51,462 nt of DNA from Pseudomonadota bacterium (GTDB taxonomy: Bacteria; Pseudomonadota; Gammaproteobacteria; Berkiellales; Berkiellaceae): NCBI GenBank assembly GCA_018242045.1, contig JAFECR010000003.1, positions 39,761-91,222 on the forward strand. The letters are read 5' to 3'. The notes under the pieces are model-generated. The model saw nothing but the letters and a program-made list of their open reading frames with translations, was not told where the DNA came from and ran no database searches. Position 1 is the stretch's first letter. Every line of letters starts with the position of its first letter. Of this stretch, positions 18,163 to 24,547 are shown piece after piece. The position numbers and the translations under genes are program-made.

Positions 18163-18790
18163 CCTTGCAGATCGTTTTCGCGGATTTTTACCCGTTGTTA
18201 TCGATGTGGAAACAGGTGGCGTTAACCCTCAACAAGACGCACTATTAGAGCTTGCGGCAATTAGTATTAAAATGGATGAAACCGGATTAATTTTTCCAGA
18301 TCAAACTTATCATTTTCATATTCTGCCTTTTGATGGCGCCCATTTAGATCCTGAGGCACTTGCTTTTAATAAAATTGATCCCTTTCACCCTTTTCGTTTT
18401 GCAGTGAGTGAAGAAGCAGCGTTAAAAGTGTTTTTTAAAGCCATTAAAAAGGAATGTGAACAAAAAAAATGTCAACGTGCGGTAGTGGTTGGACACAACG
18501 CTTGGTTTGATCAACAGTTTTTGAACTTTGCAGCGAGTCGTGCAAAACTTAAATCAAACCCTTTTCATCGTTTTACCAGCTTAGATACCGCAACCTTAAG
18601 TGCTTTAGTTTACGGACAAACTGTATTGGCAAAAGCCTTAAATTTAGCCAAAATTGCTTTCAAAACGGAAGAAGCACATTCAGCACTTTACGATGCCCAA
18701 TGTACGGCTGATTTATTTTGTACCATTGTTAACCACTATCAAGCATTAAATGGTTGGCCAATGGCTAATAGTGAAGATCTACCCGGGTAG
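18155..18790 (+). CDS. rnt: Ribonuclease T
   Basis: A 3'-5' exonuclease that trims tRNA CCA ends and 3' ends of stable RNAs. DEDDh signatures: DVETGG (Asp17, Glu19) preceded by VVI, GHNAWFDQQFL with the third acidic residue, and HSALYDAQCTADLF with His and the final Asp. At 211 residues it is close to E. coli RNase T (215). It starts 8 bases before the pyrC stop, so translation is likely coupled. Its 3' end overlaps the convergent L,D-transpeptidase gene by 26 bases, so the two messages are antisense to each other there and no terminator fits between them. Confidence 0.95.
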   Translation: MNNLADRFRGFLPVVIDVETGGVNPQQDALLELAAISIKMDETGLIFPDQTYHFHILPFDGAHLDPEALAFNKIDPFHPFRFAVSEEAALKVFFKAIKKECEQKKCQRAVVVGHNAWFDQQFLNFAASRAKLKSNPFHRFTSLDTATLSALVYGQTVLAKALNLAKIAFKTEEAHSALYDAQCTADLFCTIVNHYQALNGWPMANSEDLPG

Positions 18791-19391
18791 ATCCAACTTG
18801 TACAAAATCTTCATTTAACCATTGCGCATCTTCAAAAGACATTCTGACACAACCGTGGCTTGCATTATAATTGGGCACAAAATTCGATCCATGCAATGCA
18901 TAACCGCCATGAAAATACATACAATAAGGCATGGGCGCCCCTCCTTTGCCCAGTGGAAACCTTGATGATTTACAATTTTCATCGCCCTTGTGATATATCG
19001 TGAAAGTACCTTCAATTGTTCTGCACTCTCTTCCTAGATCTGAACAATATTCTTTGCCGCCTGAAACAGGCCCTGATCGAACCATTTTACCTTCGGCATC
19101 ATATGCCTTCCAGGTAAGTGCGCTTAAATTAACTTCGATGAGATCCTTTTCATGATAAATCCCTTCTTCATCACTGTTGTGATTTCTTTTTCCTTCATGC
19201 TTTTGAGAAGCTGAAGAAGGTTGAGCCTGCTTGGTGGGGTATACAACCATATAATTGGGCTCTAGTTGATGGCAAATGTAGCCAGGACGATTGCAATAAT
19301 CTGGTGCTTCATTGGCAAAAGTTGTAAAACACGGTATGACAAATATCGCTGAAATTATCAGTGCTGTACATTTACCTAAAGGCGGTATCAT
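18765..19391 (-). CDS. Exported L,D-transpeptidase (YkuD domain)
   Basis: A 208-residue protein with a signal peptide (hydrophobic core ALIISAIFVIPCF, likely cleavage after TTFA). A low-complexity Ser/Gln/Lys/His stretch (about 52-75) is followed by a YkuD catalytic domain with the invariant HG and SHGCVRM, where Cys181 is the nucleophile. Such enzymes form 3-3 peptidoglycan cross-links or attach lipoproteins to the wall in the periplasm. Several additional Cys (YCNRPGYIC, EYCSDLGREC, PYC) could form disulfides. The arrangement recalls the Legionella EnhA-like group, from memory only. No clear ribosome site precedes the start. It is convergent with rnt and divergent from the ATPase gene. Confidence 0.9.
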   Translation of the reverse strand: MIPPLGKCTALIISAIFVIPCFTTFANEAPDYCNRPGYICHQLEPNYMVVYPTKQAQPSSASQKHEGKRNHNSDEEGIYHEKDLIEVNLSALTWKAYDAEGKMVRSGPVSGGKEYCSDLGRECRTIEGTFTIYHKGDENCKSSRFPLGKGGAPMPYCMYFHGGYALHGSNFVPNYNASHGCVRMSFEDAQWLNEDFVQVGSTRVDLHY

Positions 19392-19480
19392 GATTTGTTA
19401 TCACGAACAAGGATGGTTAAATGCTTATCGACTTCGAAATATCAAAGCTTTGAGTAAGATAGTTGAATTTACACCATTTT

Positions 19481-19562
19481 CGCCAAATGTCCTTTTAGAC
19501 ATATTGCGTAAGTAAATTTGTCATGCTATATTTACGCCAAATGTTATTTTTGACATATTACG
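19481..19562 (+). promoter_or_regulatory. Twin palindromic operators around a putative promoter
   Basis: Two 28-base imperfect palindromes lie at 19481-19508 and 19535-19562, 54 bases apart start to start. Each has arms CGCCAAATGT(C/T) and GACATATT(G/A)CG around a 6-base T-rich centre; the arms match at about 9 of 11 positions. Between them is an extended -10 box, TGCTATATT (19524-19532), with TTGCGT 17 bases upstream, so one palindrome covers the -35 and the other the expected start of transcription. The ATPase gene begins 17 bases after the second palindrome. The layout is that of a repressor-controlled promoter. Confidence 0.6.
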
Positions 19563-19579
19563 TAAATAAAAGCACTTAA

Positions 19580-21025
19580 ATGCAAATAGATCCTTCTTTT
19601 GTTGGTAGAGAACCCCAGTTACAGGCACTTGAATCACTATTGGCAAAAACAACAGCCAGCCTGGTCGTCATCAGTGGGCGACGGCGTATTGGCAAAAGCC
19701 GTCTTATTGAAGAATTCGCACGTGGAAAAAGAATATTGAATTTTATGGGGCTTGCACCAACGGAATCGACAACTGCCCAAAACCAACGTGATGAATTCTC
19801 TTTACAACTCAGTAGACAAACCGGATTGCCCCCTATCAAAACGGATGACTGGAGTCATCTTTTTGCATTACTCGCCAATGAGGTTAAAACCGGACAATAC
19901 CTTGTTTGTTTAGATGAAATAACCTGGATGGCACATGAAGAACCCAATTTCTTAGGTAAACTAAAATCCATGTGGGATCTTCATTTCAAAAAAAACCCTA
20001 AACTCATCATGATCCTTTGTGGCTCCGTTTCCTCATGGATCGAAAAAAACATTCTCAGCAGCACTGGCTATTTCGGCAGAATAACCCTAAAAATAACACT
20101 AGAAGAACTTAGCCTTGAACATTGTAACAAGCTTTTAAATAATATTGGCTTTCGAGGCTCACTTTACGAAAAATTTTTACTCCTTTCCATTATGGGGGGG
20201 ATCCCTTGGTATCTGGAACAAATTAGGCCCAACTTAAACGCCATAAAAAATATACGTGCACTGTGTTTTGAAAAAGATGGCCTTTTGGTAGACGAGTTTA
20301 AATACATATTTCATGATTTATTTAATACGAAAGGTGAATTTTATCAGCACATTGTTGAAATACTTTCTGAGGGTAAAGCAGAATACGCAACCATTGCTGA
20401 TAAATTAAATTATCAAAGCAGTGGCGCACTAAGTGGTTACTTAGAAGAATTAATCACTTCTGGCTTTTTGGCGCGTGATTTTACCTGGCAAGTAAAATCT
20501 GGCAAGCGTGCCAAGCTAAGTAAATATCGCCTAAAAGATAACTATTTACGGTTTTATTTAAAATATATCAAGCCAAAATTGGAATTAATCAAAACACATC
20601 AATATGAAAACATTTCCCTGACAAGTTTACCCGCTTGGGACACGACGATGGGCTTGCAATTTGAAAATTTGGTACTTAACAACAGAAAAGTAATCAACAA
20701 GATGTTGGGCTTAAGCCCAGAAGATATCGTTTATGCTAACCCATTTTTTCAAAATAAAACAGTAAAACAAAAAGGCTGCCAAATTGATTACCTGATCCAA
20801 ACACGCTACCACACATTTTACGTGTGTGAAATCAAGTTTTCTCGCGATCCACTGGGCATGTTCATTGTGAAAGAAATGGAAGAAAAAATAGCGCGGCTAA
20901 CTACCCCTAAAAACATGACTTGCCTGCCGGTATTAATCCATATTGGCGGGGTGTGTGAACAAGTAAAGGAAAGCCGTTATTTCGTTAAAATAATCGATTT
21001 TAATGACTTTTTACATCAATCTTGA
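19580..21025 (+). CDS. COG1672-type ATPase with DUF234/PD-(D/E)XK nuclease-like C-terminus
   Basis: A 481-residue protein. N-terminal AAA/STAND-like ATPase: entry motif FVGRE (8-12), Walker A GRRRIGKS, Walker B LVCLDEITWM, sensor-like CGSVSSW. A winged-helix segment (about 255-310) follows, then a DUF234-type region RLKDNYLRFYLKYI and a PD-(D/E)XK-like core in which IDYLI is followed after about 12 residues by CEIKFS. The family is widespread in archaea and in patchy bacterial lineages; its biological role is unclear and a defence or selfish function is often suspected. Start ATG 19580 has no Shine-Dalgarno element. It sits directly behind the twin palindromes and ahead of the AbiE-type pair, in what looks like a small acquired island without an integrase. 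Confidence 0.85.
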   Translation: MQIDPSFVGREPQLQALESLLAKTTASLVVISGRRRIGKSRLIEEFARGKRILNFMGLAPTESTTAQNQRDEFSLQLSRQTGLPPIKTDDWSHLFALLANEVKTGQYLVCLDEITWMAHEEPNFLGKLKSMWDLHFKKNPKLIMILCGSVSSWIEKNILSSTGYFGRITLKITLEELSLEHCNKLLNNIGFRGSLYEKFLLLSIMGGIPWYLEQIRPNLNAIKNIRALCFEKDGLLVDEFKYIFHDLFNTKGEFYQHIVEILSEGKAEYATIADKLNYQSSGALSGYLEELITSGFLARDFTWQVKSGKRAKLSKYRLKDNYLRFYLKYIKPKLELIKTHQYENISLTSLPAWDTTMGLQFENLVLNNRKVINKMLGLSPEDIVYANPFFQNKTVKQKGCQIDYLIQTRYHTFYVCEIKFSRDPLGMFIVKEMEEKIARLTTPKNMTCLPVLIHIGGVCEQVKESRYFVKIIDFNDFLHQS

Positions 21026-21108
21026 ACGGTTAATGTAGCTATTTACTTGGTCAATGGTTAATGAGTGTAGGGCAACTTAATCTTATGCTCCTAGCGATTG
21101 GTTTTACT

Positions 21109-21153
21109 ATACGAGTAGTTGACAAATATGTCATCTACTCGTATAATGAATTT
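21109..21153 (+). promoter_or_regulatory. Near-consensus promoter inside a palindrome, AbiE-type operon
   Basis: TTGACA (21119-21124), a 17-base spacer and TATAAT (21142-21147) form a full sigma-70 consensus pair. An inverted repeat with 16-base arms (21109-21124 and 21129-21144, one mismatch, 4-base centre) spans both boxes, so a bound repressor would block RNA polymerase. The start codon at 21154 lies 7 bases after the -10 box, where transcription would begin, so the message is probably leaderless. Confidence 0.8.
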
Positions 21154-21912
21154 ATGAAACTCACCGACAAGCAATTAATAGAAATTTTCCATTTGGTTTT
21201 TCTTCGCTCATTAAAAACCAATTTGGATTCATCCCTTTACGCTATAAAGGGCGGGTGTAATTTGAGGTTCTTCTTTGAAAGTATTCGATATTCCGAAGAT
21301 ATTGATTTGGATATTGCAATTATTTCAAAAGAAACACTAAAAAAGAAAATTGATACCATTCTTTCTGGTACCCCGATACGCCAAGGTCTATCACGCTTTG
21401 GGATAGAAATTGATCAAATATCAACACCGAAACAAACAGATACGGTTCAAAGATGGAAAGTTGGCATTAAAGCAAGAAACAAAGTAATGAACATACCAAC
21501 TAAAATTGAATTCTCCCGACGAACGATGGAGAGTGATCGTAAAGCAGAACCAATCACAAACTCCATTTTACAAGACTATCAAATTCAACCATTAATTTCG
21601 CCGCACTATTTATATGCAACTGCAGTGAAACAAAAAATCAATGCTCTTATTCATCGAACCCAAACCCAGGCGCGAGATGTATTTGATTTAAATTTATTAT
21701 TTTCAAAAAAAATTGTAAACAAATTTTCATTTTCATTTGATATTGAAAAGGCAATAGATTGTATTCTAGGTATTTCTTTTGAAGATTACTGTAGCCAAGT
21801 TGTTACATATTTAATACATGAATACATTGAATATTATCAAAATCAACAAGTTTGGGATGATATGAAAATCTTTGTGATGGATAATTTAAATAAGTGCCAT
21901 GAAACTGATTGA
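21154..21912 (+). CDS. AbiEii-type nucleotidyltransferase toxin
   Basis: A 252-residue protein of the AbiEii/COG2253 type, the toxin half of type IV toxin-antitoxin and abortive-infection pairs. The nucleotidyltransferase signature is visible: IKGGCNLRFF (31-40), then RYSEDIDLDI (45-54), carrying the metal-binding Asp residues. A downstream region (TRDVFDL-like QARDVFDLNLL) is also typical. The open frame continues upstream to 21061, but that part is encoded by the promoter palindrome and is unlikely to be translated. ATG 21154 lies where transcription should start and has no ribosome site, as expected for a leaderless message. Unusually, the toxin precedes the antitoxin, overlapping it by 14 bases. 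Confidence 0.85.
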   Translation: MKLTDKQLIEIFHLVFLRSLKTNLDSSLYAIKGGCNLRFFFESIRYSEDIDLDIAIISKETLKKKIDTILSGTPIRQGLSRFGIEIDQISTPKQTDTVQRWKVGIKARNKVMNIPTKIEFSRRTMESDRKAEPITNSILQDYQIQPLISPHYLYATAVKQKINALIHRTQTQARDVFDLNLLFSKKIVNKFSFSFDIEKAIDCILGISFEDYCSQVVTYLIHEYIEYYQNQQVWDDMKIFVMDNLNKCHETD

Positions 21913-22501
21913 AGTAAGGGAAACCTTAGAAAAACTGAATCAACCTGCGGTTACATTGCAAGATATTGTTGGAATTTTGCAAATTGAAAAGACAAACGCC
22001 AGTCAGATAATGAATCGCTTAGTAAAAGCTGGGAGCTTGGTGAAGCTAAAAAGAGGATTATGGGCTTGGCCTAAGGTGGATCCCTTTGTTATTTCTGCCT
22101 ATCTTACAGCGCCACTGCCAAGTTATGTTTCATTACAATCAGCATTATTTTATCATGGCATAATCGAGCAAATTCCAGCTTACTGTTACGTTGTGACGTT
22201 AGGAAGGAAACAAATACAACAAACGCCACTAGGAATATTTTCAATTCATCATATGAATGTGAATTTTTTTAATGAATATGAAACCCACTATGATCCCTAT
22301 TATCAACTTGCAACCCCAGAAAAAGCATTGCTGGATTATTTTTATTTTGGAAGATTTGAGCCAAGTATTTTCGGTAAGCTTCCAGAATTGGACATCACGA
22401 ATATAAATATTAAAAAAATGCGTCAGATTCTCGATCTTATTGACCATTCTGGTATTAAGACGCATATCATTTTTAAGTTAAAAAAGTACGGGATATTGTG
22501 A
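21899..22501 (+). CDS. AbiEi-type antitoxin / transcriptional regulator
   Basis: A 200-residue partner of the toxin gene. The N-terminus (about 1-60) reads as a winged helix-turn-helix (LQDIVGILQIEKTNASQIMN, then LVKLKRGLWAW). The remainder carries the AbiEi/COG5340 hallmark YVSLQSALFYHGII, and later ATPEKALLDYFYF, seen in this family. Known: AbiEi proteins neutralise AbiEii and repress their own operon by binding inverted repeats. Inference: it binds the palindrome at 21109-21144. Its start lies inside the toxin gene with a weak ribosome site, so production depends on translational coupling. Placement second in the operon is the reverse of the usual abiEi-abiEii order. Confidence 0.85.
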   Translation: MKLIEVRETLEKLNQPAVTLQDIVGILQIEKTNASQIMNRLVKAGSLVKLKRGLWAWPKVDPFVISAYLTAPLPSYVSLQSALFYHGIIEQIPAYCYVVTLGRKQIQQTPLGIFSIHHMNVNFFNEYETHYDPYYQLATPEKALLDYFYFGRFEPSIFGKLPELDITNINIKKMRQILDLIDHSGIKTHIIFKLKKYGIL

Positions 22502-22606
22502 AGCAATTTTATCATTTTGATTTTGATCCATTTTTATGGAGACCAGTGACGCGTTTAGGTACCCCACTGTCCATGGAAAGTCATCCGCTGGATGCCGCAG
22601 CAAGTA

Positions 22607-22640
22607 GGGAGGTGGGTGTCCATTGGATATCCCACTTCCC
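22607..22640. terminator. Hairpin between convergent genes
   Basis: GGGAGGTGGG (22607-22616) pairs with CCCACTTCCC (22631-22640), with one G-T type mismatch; the 14-base loop contains a further TCCATTGGA self-complementary run. It sits between the antitoxin gene and the convergent unknown gene. It lacks a T-run on either side, so it could be a factor-dependent or bidirectional terminator or an RNA structure of another kind. Confidence 0.4.
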
Positions 22641-22658
22641 GAAATAGAAGAAGCCAGA

Positions 22659-24356
22659 TTAGAGTCCTACTTTTAATGCCAATGCCTCATCGATAGGTAA
22701 AGTATTAACTGTAGAAAAGTTGCGGTAGGCAAGCCATCTTAATTTTGGCGCCCCATCGTCATGTGTTAACAAAGAATGCGGTTTTTGATTGGAGCTTAAA
22801 CTATTAAAGTTAACCACATTGACATCTGCCTGATGATGTTTATGAAAATAAGTAAGTAATTTGTGTTGATTTTCTAAAGTGTCTGTTGCAATAACTGGAA
22901 AATCAGTGCCTACTTTAAGCTCAGAGTTAATGGCACGATATTCACCTATTTTTTCATCATCTTCTAATAACCTAACCTTAGATTCATCTTCTAAAACTAA
23001 GACTAAAGGAAAAGCTTTTTTGAACAAATCAAGTTGGTCTTCGTTAAGTTTATATTGATCATTAGGTTGTTCTGCAATATCTAGAAATAACTTAAATTTT
23101 CTATCTAGAGTTTTTATAAACTCTAACTGGCTCGATTCCTTTTTTACAATATCATTTGGACATAACCGATTCAGAGAAAGATCTTTAATAACACTCCCAA
23201 TATTTCCAGGAAAAAAGGTAGTGATTTCTCTATGGCAACTGAAATTATCTGAAAAAATCTCAAGCACTTCTGCAGATAAATTTTCCTCATAATAATATTC
23301 GCCTCTATCTAATTCTAATAATTTTTCTGGCGAGTAGCCTAATTTGGCTAGTATAACAGCTACATTATGACTTTCCAAGTATATTAGCTCATTTTGAAAG
23401 TTATCATAACACAAGACTTCATCTTGAGTAAGGATATAAGTCTTTCTCGCCCTACTATCCACTTTAATATCTTTCAAAAACTCACTTGAAGTCAAAGATG
23501 AAACAATAACATCGGCTCTGGTCCACGCCTCGGTTCCATGAGTATTAGTCAAAGAAAAGAACTGGGTACAGTTTAGCTTTTGTTCTTTCACATAATCAGC
23601 AGGTAATTCTAATGAATCTAATAAGCTTTTTAATTTTTCATTTGTGGGATTCTCATAAATATCTTTCAAATTTAAATGATGAGTATATATAATTTCCTTT
23701 AGTCGATTAAGATTAAAATAAGAACTAAAACATTGAGCAGTGAAAAAAACTCTTTTTTCATTTTTTATTTTATCAATATTAATGAACAAATACTTTCCTA
23801 ATATTAGATACAAATAATGAATTTGCAAGGCGAGCTCAAAATGCTCTTTAGGCGTCAAATCTAAAGACTCTAAAGAAAATAAATTTAAACGAAGTGGTAT
23901 TTTTTCTAATTTATATTGTATATCTAGCTGTTTATTTCTTATGAGATAAATTAAAAGTAGATTGATGTTGTTAAAATTATGATTTGGACCTGCAATTAGC
24001 TCTTTATTTAAATCAAATTTTGGGCTTGAAGGTCTACTAGTACCGTGTTCACCCATGGCGTAAGATAGGATCTGCTTCAAGTTATAGACAGCGTCGGTAT
24101 CAATTTTTCCAAAACAGATATTACAGGATCCAAAAGGATTATCTAATCCTCCTCGGTTGATTTCTCCAAATAGCGGCGCGGCATGGTATTTTTCAACCAT
24201 CGTCAAGGGATCGGTTAAATTGAATTGGGTTTTGGGAAGCAAAGTAAGAATTGAAGAATTTGTGCCATGAATATAAGGATTATACTTTGTTTTTTTTACC
24301 GAACTATTGGCACTATTTCCTGTTTCAGGATTAATGTCACTATATCCACGCTTCAT
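22659..24356 (-). CDS. Unknown protein with N-terminal HGT motif (putative effector)
   Basis: A 565-residue protein I cannot assign. There is no signal peptide and no membrane segment. The N-terminus is polar (Asn/Ser-rich, 1-25). YIHGTNSSIL (28-37), followed by LPKTQF and APLFGEINRGG (60-70), recalls the His-Gly-Thr start of ADP-ribosyltransferase-like folds and of several Legionella effectors, but I cannot identify the remaining catalytic residues with confidence. The rest is helical and Leu/Asp/Glu-rich. The start has AAGG 7 bases upstream. It stands alone between the convergent AbiE-type pair and the autotransporter pair upstream on the same strand. Effector status is inferred from size, location and soluble architecture only. 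Confidence 0.6.
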   Translation of the reverse strand: MKRGYSDINPETGNSANSSVKKTKYNPYIHGTNSSILTLLPKTQFNLTDPLTMVEKYHAAPLFGEINRGGLDNPFGSCNICFGKIDTDAVYNLKQILSYAMGEHGTSRPSSPKFDLNKELIAGPNHNFNNINLLLIYLIRNKQLDIQYKLEKIPLRLNLFSLESLDLTPKEHFELALQIHYLYLILGKYLFINIDKIKNEKRVFFTAQCFSSYFNLNRLKEIIYTHHLNLKDIYENPTNEKLKSLLDSLELPADYVKEQKLNCTQFFSLTNTHGTEAWTRADVIVSSLTSSEFLKDIKVDSRARKTYILTQDEVLCYDNFQNELIYLESHNVAVILAKLGYSPEKLLELDRGEYYYEENLSAEVLEIFSDNFSCHREITTFFPGNIGSVIKDLSLNRLCPNDIVKKESSQLEFIKTLDRKFKLFLDIAEQPNDQYKLNEDQLDLFKKAFPLVLVLEDESKVRLLEDDEKIGEYRAINSELKVGTDFPVIATDTLENQHKLLTYFHKHHQADVNVVNFNSLSSNQKPHSLLTHDDGAPKLRWLAYRNFSTVNTLPIDEALALKVGL

Positions 24357-24457
24357 ATTTTTACCTTCAAAAATAAATGATTAAAAAAACACCATAATTT
24401 AATTATCCGATACAAATCAATGCCTTTCTGATAAGTTGTCATAATTAACTGACGGTA

Positions 24458-24489
24458 GCCTTTATCATCAGTAAAAGATCACTAAAGGC
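24458..24489 (-). terminator. Candidate hairpin after the autotransporter pair
   Basis: GCCTTTA (24458-24464) and TAAAGGC (24483-24489) form a 7-bp stem with an 18-base AT-rich loop, 59 bases beyond the stop of the second autotransporter. On the minus strand no strong T-run follows, so the assignment is weak. Confidence 0.35.
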
Positions 24490-24547
24490 ATAAACAGCAT
24501 TGGGTGCGAAGGCAAACAAGTGAAACTATGCTCGCGTATAAAGTACC

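Noticed and set aside
19312..19515. 67-codon plus-strand open frame before the ATPase gene
   Set aside because: It begins inside the antisense of the L,D-transpeptidase signal peptide, has no ribosome site and runs into the first palindrome.
21061..21153. N-terminal extension of the AbiEii-type toxin
   Set aside because: It is encoded by the promoter and operator DNA and would need a start upstream of a consensus promoter.
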